NCBI GenBank assembly: GCA_951799445.1
Contig: OX637294.1
Span: 19,803,452-19,867,451, forward strand
Direction of reading: 5' to 3'
Source: Pseudisothecium myosuroides
Lineage: Eukaryota > Streptophyta > Bryopsida > Hypnales > Lembophyllaceae
DNA: 64,000 nt
Shown: one piece after another, positions 1-12,087 of the stretch
How the letters are laid out: every line of letters starts with the position of its first letter
Position numbering within the stretch: position 1 is the first letter of the stretch
Program-made: the position numbers and the translations under genes
Notes under the pieces: model-generated
What the model saw: the letters and a program-made list of their open reading frames with translations, nothing else
Databases searched by the model: none
Told to the model about the DNA's origin: nothing

Positions 1-255
1 CTGCTGCAGCAGAAGAACAGAAGAACTGAAGAACTGAAGAACTGAAGAATGACTGAGCTTGGAATGGGAGAATGCATGGGACCCTCATGACAAGGCAAGG
101 CAAGGCGAGCCTCACGCATGATACCAAATGGATGGAAGGCCGTGCACATGGGGAACGACGGCTTGACGACGATGACGGAGTGGGCTCGCACTTCGGGAGC
201 TCCTTTTCCACGAGGCAGTGAGGTTTGGCCCATTGAAGTTAGACTAAGGTTAACA
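1..255. other. Left edge, no gene recognised
   Basis: The stretch starts with a short GAAGAACT-like tandem repeat (about positions 12-50). One short open frame of 70 codons (118-330) runs into repeat E1 and resembles no protein I recognise. I see no supported gene. Confidence 0.5.
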
Positions 256-552
256 GGTTCAGAAATCACCCACCTAAGAGCTGAAACTGAATTTTGGGGA
301 GGTGAAATGTCTCGAAATATTTTTCAGTAAATTTTCCTTGAAAGACAAGAGGAATTGGCATCTAACCTTAGTGGTTTCATGTTTTTTGGAGCTTTCTGGA
401 ATTAGTTACGAAATTTTGAAGTTGAAGTGGTATATAGGGCTCTAAAATCGCCCACCCCCTAAAATGTACACTACTTGTACATCGTTGAAGGCTATGAAAT
501 AGTTACATGTACACGCACTGTACATTTGCATAGGGTGGGCGATTTTAGAGCC
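256..552. repeat. Repeat family E, copy 1 (TIR element, about 297 bp)
   Basis: The left end reads GGTTCAGAAATCACCCACCT and the right end, reverse-complemented, reads GGCTCTAAAATCGCCCACCC, so the element has imperfect terminal inverted repeats. A second inverted pair (438-458 with 533-552) makes the right part foldable by itself. The inner part, with a GGCATCTAACC motif followed by a TTTTTTGGA motif, recurs at 651-938 and, reversed, at 13747-14027. No coding capacity is seen. This is a small non-autonomous DNA element; the superfamily is unknown. Confidence 0.6.
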
Positions 553-650
553 TGTGCAATTTCAAAACCTCTTACCTTACATGGGGTGGGATTATTAACT
601 AACTAATTGCAGTTTTTTCATTCATCAATTCGGGTAGGGGAAACATGCCT

Positions 651-938
651 AAGGTAGCCTGCTCTTAAATCGACCATTTAAGAGTTGATTGCTTTTGGAG
701 GGAAGCTAAACTTTTTGAAACAATTTTCAATAAATCTTTGTAGGAAGAAAAATGGAATTGGCATCTAACCCAAGTCGTTTCATATTTTTTGGACCTTTGT
801 GAAATTAGTTATGAATTTTTGAATTTGAAATGCAATGGTCACTGAAAGCGACCTTCTCCTGAAATGTACACTTTTGGTACATTGAAGAAAGCAAAATGTA
901 CCTTTGTGCCATGATCGCTTTTAGAACAGACTACCTGA
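651..938. repeat. Repeat family E, copy 2
   Basis: The left end reads AAGGTAGCCTGCTCTTAAAT and the right end, reverse-complemented, reads AGGTAGTCTGTTCTAAAAGC. The interior matches copy 1 (256-552) and the reversed copy 3 (13747-14027), including a CATCTAACCCAAGTCGTTTC stretch. No ORF is present. The AGGTA terminus is shared with families C and D. Confidence 0.6.
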
Positions 939-1359
939 TTACCACCCAGATTTATTGTCTAGGTACCTTGGAGAAGCTCTTTTGTTAACTCACGTATTTT
1001 TCAGAGATTGAAAAGTTGGAGAGAAATCATTTGCAAGTAGAATCAAGACATTCCGATAAGAAGTGAATTTTTTGTGATTTTTCAAAGTTTGTTGGGACTA
1101 AATTGGAAAAGTGTAGGTAGACCCATGCTAAACCACACACTCATGCGCCTGGTCCCCAAGTGCCGATTGTCAAGATGCTAAAGGATTGCTAAGATTGTGG
1201 TAATGAGTGTGTGATTGACGCAAATGGGAGGGTCCAATAGATGCCAGAATTGGGTGATTGATGGCATAGGGTTGTTCTACCTTCTATCTAATTACACAAG
1301 ATACTTCCTTTTCATAAAAATTCATACATACATCCGTTCAGGTCATTATTGGTACTAGT

Positions 1360-2600
1360 AAGGTGTGGGTACCCCCCAAAACCGCTACTTTTTATTATTG
1401 TGCTTATTAACCCCTAAAGCAATTTGATTTTTTTAGGCCCAAAACTACTCCAAAATACTCAAACCCAAAGCAAGGTTTATAGATGAATATAGATGAACTA
1501 TATGATCTTTTAGTTAACTCTATATTTATTTTTTAAGAAATCCAACTATAGGATCTTTTAGTTAACTTGTTAGTATACACCCTTCTAAATTTTCAAATAA
1601 GAAACCTTACCAATTATAAGATTATGATGCTTGGATCTCAAAAGAAGTATTTTCAACTCTTTTCCAAAGGATTAGGTTTTATCTTTCAAAAAATTTAAAC
1701 AAAAATGTGTAGATCCTACAACTTATAACTCTCTATAATATGTTGAAGAAATAAGTTGTAAATACATATAAAAATATTTCAACAAAAAATATTTTATATT
1801 CATGCTTGAAAAAAAAAGTAAGTAGAAAGAAGTAGAATATGATTTAAAATACTAAATTGTTAAGAATTTAGTTATGGAATTAAAATTCCAGTCCCAATAG
1901 TTGTAATGTTGTAATAAACAATCTACATCCAATGTTTTTAATTTTTTTTCAAAAATATTGAAAATTGAGTTATATAAGGGACTTCAAAGTTTATTTTAGA
2001 GTAAAAGATTCTATAACTGCCCCAAACTAAAATTCCTCATAACTTTCATCTTAATATTCAAAATGGAATGATTAAAAGCTTTTCACATATATGTAAATCT
2101 AGGAAATTAAATTAAATTAATTATTTCTTAAAAAATGATTTTTTCTGAGTTGCCCGGGCTGTCCACCTAATAATAGAAACTACATATCATGCAACAACTT
2201 TTCAACCATGTAGCCAAAAATTATGGAAATTGTTGCATCTTAAAGCTACTCTTTAACCACACGTTGTGTAAAAATTTTAGAGAAAAAAAAATAAAAATTC
2301 CGTTTGTAGTGAGCTGCTCCAAATTGCTATGTTGCCAAAAAACATTGTTTGGTCCTTTAGGGGTTAACTACCATTAGATTAGTTAAATTTTTGTATTTTT
2401 TGTTGGAAAATGAAAGAAGGTTTCAACGCACCAAAGAACCCAACATTTGGGTACTATATGCAAAAGTTATCAAGGGTCAAAGTATTTTTTGATAGAGGTT
2501 CTAAAATCGTTTCTTCTTCATAGGTACATATTGATTTTGGAGATGTACACAAAGTAATGATGGCAGTTTAAAGCACGGTGCGATTTGGATGTACCCACTT
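1360..2600. repeat. Repeat family D, copy 1, split by a TTAA element
   Basis: The left terminus is AGGTGTGGGTACCCCCC (about 1361-1377) and the right terminus, reverse-complemented, is AAGTGGGTACATCCAAATCG. The left 47 bases and the 2368-2600 part together match copy 2 (14687-14990) and the reversed copy 3 (about 9988-10311). The intervening 1407-2367 is a family A element inserted at a TTAA. Without that insertion the element would be about 285 bp. Confidence 0.6.
1407..2367 (+). mobile_element. Family A TTAA element, nested in repeat D
   Basis: This 961-bp element starts TTAACCCCTAAAG and ends CCTTTAGGGGTTAA. TTAA is present at both ends and no longer flanking duplication is visible. The inside is AT-rich, has only a 62-codon open frame (2189-2377) without similarity to anything known, and carries the family motif around ATAGGATCTT (1550-1560). 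It sits inside repeat D, whose uninterrupted copies show a single TTAA-like site (TTAC in copy 3) at the insertion point. It is non-autonomous with a piggyBac-like target preference. It belongs with copy 18178-19041 to a slightly different subfamily. Confidence 0.7.
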
Positions 2601-3022
2601 TAGTGTATGTAGACTATAGTAACTCTTTATTCTAAAATGTTTGCATAAAATTCATTAATATTCAACTTTAGGTAGGTTGTTGTAAAATTAAGTGAAACCT
2701 AATTTCATGAGAGTCTAGGAAAGCATGTCATTGTAGAATGCCAATTGAAAAGCATTCAACATGTATTATTCTAGGGCATTTTTGCATTTGTAGATGCTCC
2801 ATTTATGTTGGTGTATTTGGATCTAAAAGGATAAAAAAGAATAGAAGTATCATTGAGCAAGTGTCAAGAATAAAAATCTTCCCTGCATGCAAAATTATTT
2901 AAATTTACTACATTAATTAATTCAATTAGTGCAATACTTTGAATAGTGCAAGACCCCATACATCAATTTGAATGATTGTTGGAGGATTATGGTCTAAGTA
3001 GTTTGAACATTTGGATGAATTT

Positions 3023-3308
3023 CACTAGAAGAAAACTGCGTTGTATTTGCCAAAAACTGCATTGTATCTGCCAAAAACTGCGTTGTACTCAACTCAAAGT
3101 GTGGGGTGGATTTTGTTTAATTCTCCCTTCATAACGTAGAATTTTGCATTCTAATACAGAATTCTGCGTTTTACTTGTCAAATTTTGTGTTGAAATGGTG
3201 GAACGCAGAATTTTGTGTTATGGAGGGAGAACTCAACAAAATCCACCCCACACTTAGTGTTGAGTACAACGCAGTTTTTGACAAGTTAAACGCAGTTTTC
3301 TTCTAGTG
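3023..3308. mobile_element. CACTA-type MITE
   Basis: This 286-bp element begins CACTAGAAGAAAACTGCGTT and ends with its near-perfect inverse. TTT flanks both sides (3020-3022 and 3309-3311), which fits the 3-bp target duplication of the CACTA (En/Spm, CMC) superfamily. The arms are long: GTGTGGGGTGGATTTTGTT near 3100 is inverted near 3235-3255. The left subterminal region has three direct copies of a GCGTTGTATTTGCCAAAAACT-like unit. There is no coding capacity, so it is non-autonomous. Confidence 0.75.
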
Positions 3309-6300
3309 TTTTAGATGAAGATTGGATGAATGTAGACAAACTTTGATGAACTTAGATAAATATTAAATGAAAGATGAATGAAACTTCCAGGGAAATCAAA
3401 CTATTTGGAGTAGTATGAAAATAGTGTAGACCACATCATATTGATTTTATCTATAATATTGTGCACTACCATATTAGAGTGCCTTTTTAATTCAATCACA
3501 TCAATCTCAAATTAGCGCAAATTAGTACCATTACGTGGGGCACACATTGGATTAACTTGTATACTAATAATGATTGCTAATTCTTTCCTTCTAGGCAATC
3601 TTGATTCAATTTCTAAAGATCCTTACATTCAATAAATGAATACACCTAGGTCAAACTTGATAATAACTTTCAGAATATCAAAATCAAAATCAAATATTTC
3701 AAGATTTTAATTCAAAACTAGAAAATGAAGACTAATAATTTGAATCTCTATTACATTGGAAAATATCCAAAAATTCAATGAGTTAGTATTATTGGAAGTC
3801 CCATGTTCTAGAATCCAAATAGCACAATAGAGAATGTATTTGTACTACAAAGAATTTAATTATATTCTTTAAAATTTCTTTTTATGCTTAATTTATATAA
3901 TTTTTTTCTCATTCAAACCTTCATTTTTGTTCAAAATCTCAAATTATTCTATATTCTAATTAATTCAAATTTTTGTAGATATCACACTTTGAAATATCAC
4001 AATAATTTGACTACTCCACCCACTTTTTCTTTTTAAATTATCAAAATTTTATCAATGGATTTTACAAAGACTTTGATTTAAATTGATAGCAATCATTTGA
4101 ATGAAGGTTATTAACAAGGGTGTTTTTGATGTAAAAAAGAAAACAATTACTTGAAAATTTCCACACTATTTTTCATTGGTACTTTCATCTCTTGGAAAAT
4201 TTTCAAATTAATTGGATTTTTTTGTTATCTTTACCAATTTATTTTCACTTGTAAGTTAAAATTTTATAACAATTAAAATTTATTCCAAAACTAATAGAGA
4301 TTTTTTATATTGATAGATGACACCTAGTCTATTGTATGATAAATATTACATATATTAAAACTCAAATGTGAGGTATAAGGCTAAATTGAGCTCAAAAACG
4401 AAGTTTGACCATTTGGCAATGAAATTGGTCCTTTAGAGGTTGATCCTTAATGGTCCTTGTATACCCAAATGGGATGTTTTGCAATCGAATTTAATTGTGG
4501 CTTTCACAATATCTAATTTTTTAAATTTGATTTAAAACCTTACATGTTCAGGTTCTTTTCCATTTTGCAAAGCTTAGTTTTTGCTTTGTTATAACCTTCA
4601 TTTTTGGTAAAAAGAAACTTATCAATTTCATATGTAGTATAAGTGAAATAGTTTCATTTTACATTGTAGTTTAACAAATTTTAATTATTCATTTTTCCAA
4701 AAAATGCTTATGACAAATCAACACTTGTTGAAAGAAATATTTTACTACATATTAAAAATATCAAAACTAATGAGTGAATAATCTTCAGGCTAAATGACAT
4801 AAATTTTGTTTGATGGTAGTAATTTGATTTAAATGTTATATCAAAGGGGATTTAAGATGTATAAATAAAAAGACTACTTCAAAAAAAATTATAATATTTT
4901 CATTCCTAGTAGTATTCCAAATAGATATTTCAAAATAAGTATAATAGTTTGGTTATATTTAAAATTTTATTTTAATTTTAAAAATAAAATTGATAACAAT
5001 CATATCTGTTTAATGAAACTAATTGAGATTTTTTTCATTGATAAACTATGCATAGTCTCATGTACTAAAAATTAAAAATAACTTACAACATCCAAAGCCA
5101 AATCAAGTTTGATGCTTGATGATTTAACGTGATGGAGTTGATCCTAGAGGTTAATTGATTGATTATTGAGTATTGATTGTCTTATCTTTAATTTAAAAAA
5201 ATCTCCTTCAAATACAAAATCTATTTAGGAAATTTTATAATTAATGTTGATTCAATAAGTGCAACAGTTTAACCTATTGAATCAATTCATCATAACATTG
5301 TTAACCAAACCCGGGGGGGCCTTTTGCTTCTATAAAAAGGAGGAGCCCCCTAGTGCTGAAAGTTCTTGAAAGTGACAACCACTGCTGCATAATTCCACGT
5401 GGGGGGAGGCGATGGACTTGCTAATAAAATCCTATAGGAAATGGCTTCTTGTCCATCCAATGGCCTACTTGGCATTATAACTGAATTCATCCTAGGTATC
5501 TAAAGAAGAACTATTCCTCCACCTGGGAGGGTGCACATAGAACTAGTTAGTAATGTTATGATGTAATTATAATATAAAATTGCATAGCATAGGATTAAAT
5601 TATTATTACATATGTTAATTCAATAAGTACAACACACTCTTGTAAGTATATTGTAGGATCCATACATCTCTACCTTGAAATATTTCATTTTTTCAAAAAA
5701 ACAATGATTGGCAATTGCTAAAAATATAAAAAAATATTCATATAAGATTTTTTTTTCCACAAAAAGGTTTTTAAAAAGTTTTAAAAAAATTGGTATCTAT
5801 TTCTAGAATTGTTTTTTGCTAAATCTATCCTACAAATATGGCAATTGTTTTATATTGTATTTTTCAACTAAAAATAATTTCATTTTAATATTTGTTTAGA
5901 GGCTACTCGGAGAAAAAAAAATACTGGTATCTTCTTTTCCTTGCAAACATTAAAATATTGGAAATTAATTTTGTACTAGTACAAAAACTGCAATATAAAC
6001 AATTGGTGCATCTCAAGTGCATTAATTGAATCAACTTGTGTGATCTAATGACACTTCAAATTCCTAAAAGATATTTAATGTACTTGAAATCCTAAGAACT
6101 GCTAGTGCAACATAGATTTTTTTGGATGAGTATTTGAAATAGAAAGTATATGAATTGAGGTATATAATAGACATAAATATTTGTTGTCATGTTGAGTTGG
6201 ATTCAATGGCACATGACTAGGCACATGACACTCCAAATTTTGATCATTATTGCATCTCTTATATGTTTGAGAAGCAACAATGATAATTGAGCAAGCTCCG

Positions 6301-7296
6301 CGGGGTTGGACATGTTAGGGTCCTCCCCAATACGAATCCCGTTGTCATCAGTGATTCCACATGCATGGTGCCATATTTGATAATGATATGATTCATATGT
6401 TAACTTCTAAATGCCAGAAGGGGCCTCCCTCCAAAATCATGGCTCTAAATTGTTGTTTTTGAAACAAAAGTATTTTTTAGAATAGTTTTTTGAAAAATCA
6501 AACTGCAAGACCTTGTTTATCATTGTCTAAATACTCTACTCTCCAATTTTTAAAGACTTTCAGTGTACTGATTTTGACATATCTTTAATCAAATTTAAAT
6601 TTTGAAAAAATAAGAGTTTTTTTCCTGAGCAAGATGATTTTGGGGTCCCATATCTCAAATTTTCACAAAAAAAGAGTTTTCCATTTTCAACCAAATGCAA
6701 TTATAAATTGTTAAGAGCATGCACGCCAATTTTCACAAAGATTGGAGCGATGGAAGATTGTTTTTGGAGCCTTGCAATCAAGTGAGGTACATTGGAAAAA
6801 CAAAAATTTTACTTGCAAGCCCGTGCCAAATCATTAGTTCACTACATGCTTCAACCAATCAACCCCTTGCCCCACCCACTTGCGCACCTGTGGAATTTTT
6901 TCCTTGGGATGGCTCTTTGATTGGCTAGATTTCACTCCTAAGACAACCCGCTAGCAATAAGCATTTCTTGGAGTGTTTGACTCTGACAAATCATCCAAGG
7001 TCAAGTTTTGGTCCAAACCAAAAGGTTTTTTTTTGGGGGGGGGGGCGTAGAAAGATAACTTGATGAACTACATGAGAAAAATATGAAATTAAAAAAACAA
7101 ACCCTTTTGAAAATCCGGAACAACCCCTGAAGTTGGGCAACAACAATAAAATGATTGATTGGACATTTACTGGAGGGGTTGAAATGACATTCAAGTAGAA
7201 AATGCTAATCTTTTAATTACCAATCCAATTGTGTATCAATCGTATTGTATTCCATGCTTCATGTTTTAGGAATTAAGTATGTGATACTCTCTTTAA

Positions 7297-7490
7297 GGTA
7301 ACTAGTACACCTAAAATTGCGCAGTTAAGCAAATTAGCATGGTTCTCATAATTATATTGGAAAACTTTTTGTGGAGTCTTATTGGTAGTTCAAAGGAGAT
7401 TTTAGAGTCTCTGAGAATGCATTTTTTGGACACCGTGTGAATAAACTATGAATATTCAAAGTACTGAAAATAGGTATTTCTGAAACCAAC
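7297..7490 (+). repeat. Repeat family C fragment
   Basis: The segment starts AAGGTAACTAGTACACCTAA and contains GCATTTTTTGGACACCGTG. The same blocks recur at 11640-11780, around 18050-19137 (interrupted), and reversed at 47090-47320 and 61721-62002. It is non-coding. Confidence 0.5.
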
Positions 7491-8691
7491 CTAAACTCTC
7501 ATGAATAGTGAAAGTACATTTTAAGCAAGAATTTGTACGGGTCGGTTTTAGAAGAAGGTCGAAATTGGGAGTAGTTACCTTATATATGATTCCCTACACA
7601 AAATACAGACTTTGTCTTGACTGGTCGTTCAGTCTTGAGAAAAAAAAACCCACCAGTCAAGTTGCCATCATCCGAATGGTGGTTAGGGAGCTCACAATAT
7701 GCCGGCCACTTCTCGATGTTAGCTATTCCATTGGCATCCGCCAATCGTTCAACTACTACCAGGTAGACGATGCATTTTCATTTGGAGCAACAACCAATGA
7801 TTAGGACGCTGATTTTTGAATAGCAACAGCCCAATGATTAGGATGTTTTGTATTGAAAAACTGGGACCAGTGAGGAGGAGGGCGGGGCTCTGGAAATCAT
7901 CCGGAGATGGTGCTGCCTATCTATCGGTGGACCACCAGCTTAAAATCACCACTTTGGGGAGGCATTCTTTACACTCGGATGGTGAGGTGCTGCCGGTGGA
8001 GGAGGATACCCTTCGTTGGTCGGGTCCAGTCTTCAATGGAGAAATTGGACGGAGCATAAACATTCTAAGTTTACCAAGGGGGCAGGAGTCCATTTTGCAT
8101 CCTTGAAATGTGGACCTCTACAATGTAAAAACAATAATCTGATATGGCTCTTCAACCAACCCCACTCCTTGAATTAATTGATAAGTCCCTCCGAGGCATC
8201 TAACAAAACATAATATCTTCCTAGCATAGAGAGGACCAGTGCCTGGTTTTTATATGAAAAGATGCATTAGAACCCTCTGGTTGGTTCCACCACCACCACA
8301 TCAAAAATCTATAGTTTTCAATTTGGAAGGGGAAAATCCCCCTCGCCCCCGCATCAAAAATCCATAGCCGTCAATATGGAAGGGGGAAATTTGAACTCCT
8401 CCCCATCAAAAAAAACCTAGGTATTGGAAAACTTCTACGACTTTGAAGCTCAATTGTCAATTGGAAGGGGAAATTTTGACCCCCTTCCCCCTCCTCTACC
8501 GTTGATCTTAAATAACAAAAAACGTTGATACAAATTCTTATACTGATATGATTATCTAATATTGATATAAAATATTATATATAAAATACACACAAATAAT
8601 GTATATGCTATACTATGTTGATATTCCATATCGATTGCAATCAGAACAACTTCTCAAAAATATAAATTTGTAGAAGGGATGGTTTATCAAT

Positions 8692-8740
8692 TATTTCACA
8701 AGTGATTTCATTTCACAAGTGATTTCATTTCACAAGTGAG
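8692..8740. repeat. Short tandem repeat, 17-bp unit x about 3
   Basis: The unit ATTTCACAAGTGATTTC is repeated in tandem about three times, the last copy diverging into GAGTGAG. No gene is adjacent. Confidence 0.7.
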
Positions 8741-9987
8741 TGAGTTTGTCACACAATGTATTCAAAAGATACAAATCCCACAATGGTATGAGGTAGTATA
8801 AAGTGAATAGGGGCAATAAAGTAGAGAATCTAATTTTTGTATATTTTCTAAAAATAATATAGTGCATATTGTGAGTTTTTTTTTGAAATGATTGGCTATG
8901 GACATTTTGACCCAAGGGTGTCATGGGATTTATGTCAAGACTATATTTCATGATGTTTTTTTTATAAATTTGTGCACTTTTATTTCTATGAGGACAAAAG
9001 TGTTGCCCACATCATTTTCTCTTCTTTGGGTCTCTTTGACTGAAAGTTTATGCAAAGTAACTTTCTGTGGTCTCTCAAATTTTGAAAATCTCATTGCCAC
9101 TAAAAATTTGCTTTCCATAAACTCTGGCCTTTGGTATAAAGAGGATGTATGCCAATTTGTATAGATTCTATCAAAATGATTGTCAAAGGTTATTTTAAAC
9201 TTATTGGCAATTTGAAATCACAATTTAAAATATATATATATATGTGCTTATTTGTAAGTTTTGAGAATTTTTGAAGTTATGACTTGTCTTGCAACTTGTA
9301 AATGCGTAACAAAATGTCACATATGTGCATCCTTGAACAATCTTCAAACAACTTGATACCAACCGCTAGATTCTCAATTACAGTACAACCATATTATCCC
9401 ACAAGTAAATATGAAAACATCCATCCTGCCAATTTTGCTTCATATTCACAACACTTGTAAATCAAAGGGTTTCCAAAATGACATAATTGGGGGGGGGCGG
9501 TAGCAGGATTGTAATTTTTTACTATCATAGCAAATTGGGAATCTATGGACTCAATGCTAAGTTATTGGAGTATGGAACATTCTCTCTAATTTAGATATTC
9601 CAACAACAAACTTGAGTTGTATTTGCTACATTTTCTCAAAAGTTACCAGTCATATGGAGTACTTAAATTATAAGAAAGAAGATTACAATGAATTGTTTAG
9701 CAAAGTTTAGATAATGAAATATTATGTTGCTAAATAGAAAATACACATTTGTACCCAATAAGCTTGGTAAAACATCAAAATCCAATCTTTTGAGTCAATA
9801 CTTACAATTTGTTTATATATTTATAATTAGTTTCTATCCCTTGCTTTCAGGTGTTTATCGGTGGGTGTTTATCGGTGGATGTTTTTCAATCTTTATTTTT
9901 CAAGTAAATGGCAAAATTGTTGTAAATTTAGAATAACAATAGACCCTAAGTAGAAGTACATACATACTAGTTTACCATAATGACATA

Positions 9988-10311
9988 AGTTGGGTACACC
10001 CCAAGTCGCACCTTGCCTAAAACTGCCATCATCGCTTTGTATACATTTCCAAAATCAATATGTACCAATGTTAGCCAAATGTCACATTCTTTGGTGCATT
10101 CGAACCTCCTTCACTTGCCAACAAAAAATTATGAAAATTTGATCAGGCTAATCATAATAGTAGTAACTAGGCACAATAGCAAAAAGGAGCGGTTGTAAAT
10201 GTAAAAATATTGCCGGGTTTTTTTCCTCTGGTTTGTTGTACTATTTCTGAAAATTAATGGGAACTGTCCACGTGATTCAAAAAAAAAAGTAGCGGTTGTG
10301 GGGTACCTCAC
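9988..10311 (-). repeat. Repeat family D, copy 3 (reversed), without TTAA insertion
   Basis: The ends are GTTGGGTACACCCCAAGTCG (left) and, reverse-complemented, GAGGTACCCCACAACCGC (right). The body is the reverse complement of repeat D copies 1 and 2. The site that holds family A in copy 1 is unoccupied here and reads TTAC (complement of 10163-10166). A segment of about 110 bp near the right end is bounded by direct repeats of GCGGTTGT. Confidence 0.55.
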
Positions 10312-11117
10312 TATGGAAATGGAAACTTTGGAGAAAATCCACCAAAGGCCGTGAAAGGTGAATAATGGAAAAAGTTGGTGACGTGGTCAAACTCCTCCCA
10401 ACATGGCGGGAGCGTCCGTCCAGGGCCATTGTTTTTTAACGGATTGAGAATTGCGTCTGGACATGGAATTTTTGGATCATGCTCAGGCTACTACCGGTAG
10501 AGTTTTCAATGGTAGTACGTAACAAGGGCGGGCGTGAATGTAAATTGTAATCATATGGCTTCATTCCTGAATCATAAGTGTTGAAGTCTCAATAGAAGAA
10601 GAAGGAAGATGAAGGTCACCTAGGATGACTTTCCTTCTGTGGGTTGAATGCAGCTACGATCAGAAGCCAAATTGATTACATGATTGCCATACATTACATG
10701 CACACCGTGCACGCTCGTGGAATTGTTTATGATGTGACTGTACACTTGTATTTTGTCAGAAAATGGATAAAAAATTCCATGAAGTTATCTCTTGAATGCA
10801 ACAAAATGAAGCTGGAGCCTTCTTTGAAGGAATATTTGCGATGAAAACTGATGTGATAAATTATTTAAAAAAAAAGTTACTGCAGGAAATTATACAGGAT
10901 TGAGTATTATCTAAAAAGGAATTTGAAAAATCATTGTGCAAATAGTTTTAAAATTTACAAACAACAAATTTGAGTTGATACTAAGAACTGATCTTTGCAA
11001 CTTACTGACCTTGCATACTGCTTAACTATGAATCAAAATATAAGAGTATGATTGGTCAATGCATTAGATTTGGAGTTCATTCTTCAAAAAATGAAACAAA
11101 TGTTGGAAATGAAACAT
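10312..11117. other. Unassigned stretch
   Basis: The short open frame 10644-10844 (66 codons) resembles nothing known. The 10312-10620 part is somewhat richer in GC than its surroundings. I see no splice-supported or domain-supported gene. Confidence 0.4.
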
Positions 11118-11497
11118 AAGGGGTTGTCACACCTTCTCCGAGAAGCAAAATTCTACAAAGTCGGAGAAATTGGTGAGAGAAAAGAGGAACCAATGGCGAG
11201 CCGTTTTGTGTGAAGGTGTGACACCCCTTTTTGTTGTTTGGAGCAATTCTTGGAGAATGTGTTACCTACGAAGCTAGATGGGAGCTCTCCAAGTCAACCA
11301 TAGCCAATGAAATTGAAAAATTACTCAAGAATTTTTTCTTCGGGAGCGTTTCTTCACCTCTGAAGCAGAAGAATGGCACTTTCCAAACCTCGGAGGTTGA
11401 GAGCTCCGCAAGTCACGGAAACCTACATACACAGCGCCACGCGTCCAATCTTCGAGAATTGTTACAAAGTCAGAGGAGGTGTGACTATCCCTATAGT
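11118..11497. repeat. TIR element with TCACACC termini
   Basis: AAGGGGTTGTCACACCTTC at 11118 is inverted at about 11212-11230 (GAAGGTGTGACACCCCTTTT) and again, less well, at about 11475-11497 (GAGGAGGTGTGACTATCCC). The element is therefore either 113 bp or about 380 bp with a subterminal repeat. The open frame 11231-11542 (103 codons) has no recognisable domain and is probably fortuitous. Confidence 0.4.
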
Positions 11498-11639
11498 CTC
11501 TCTACCTTGTTTGTCAGTACAAAACAGCATAATCATGTTTAAAATTTGTAAATATCACAAAGTTAGAATATATCACTATGTTAATGTCTAAAACTAAATA
11601 ACCTATAAAGTCATGATACAAATTAGGCATCTACATCTA

Positions 11640-11780
11640 AAACCAACCTATGAGCATGTTGTAGTTTGTGTTTGGTCTTATTGGCTCTTAGAAGGAGATT
11701 CCAGATTTTTTTTGCATGAATTTTTTGGACACCATATGATCAAACTGTGAGTTTTAGAAAATACTAATCATTGTAGGAAT
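11640..11780 (+). repeat. Repeat family C fragment
   Basis: The segment shares the block GAAGGAGATT...GCATGAATTTTTTGGACACC with the family C copies at 7297, 18050-19137, 47090 and 61721. It is non-coding. Confidence 0.5.
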
Positions 11781-12087
11781 ATCCAAAGTATATGGATTTA
11801 GAATACTTCTAAGTACAACTAAGACTTTTGTTTTAGTGGATGGATATAGATAGAATCTAAAATAGAAAGTAAAAGTAGAACAAACGTCTTCTATTATATA
11901 AGACTATGGTTGAATGGTTTGAGCTTCTTATAAAAATATTTTTTTGCATCTATATTCTAGGGTGTCTATCTATTACTATATCTGTTCATAGTATGGCTAA
12001 AAGTAAGTTTACCAGTCTTCCTATGCCAAAATCTAATACGGAGGCAGACACTTTTCAACATTGACATTTAACAGACATAGACATCAT

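Larger units (their letters stand above)
3312..9985. other. AT-rich repeat-type DNA, no gene recognised
   Basis: The stretch is strongly AT-rich with only short open frames, none with a recognisable domain. Worn ends of family A are visible at about 4424-4448 (TTGGTCCTTTAGAGGTTGA) and 5137-5153 (TTGATCCTAGAGGTTAA). A GC-rich hairpin with a TATAAAAAGG core lies at about 5310-5352. A fragment of repeat C lies at about 7297-7490, and a 17-bp unit repeats three times at 8692-8740. The 7508-8106 part has two open frames (98 and 96 codons, separated by a stop) without similarity that I can recognise. Confidence 0.5.

Noticed and set aside
5310..5352. TATAAAAAGG next to GC-rich blocks as a promoter
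   Set aside because: The blocks GGGGGGCCTTTT and AAAAGG..CCCCC pair as a hairpin, and no plausible gene follows within 2 kb; it is more likely a repeat remnant.
7508..8106. Two adjacent open frames as one broken gene
   Set aside because: They are separated by a stop, no family is recognised, and nothing splice-like joins them.
10090..10110. CATTCGAACCTCC as the B box of a tRNA or SINE (minus strand)
   Set aside because: No A box or acceptor stem lies at the right distance, and the segment is an internal part of repeat D.
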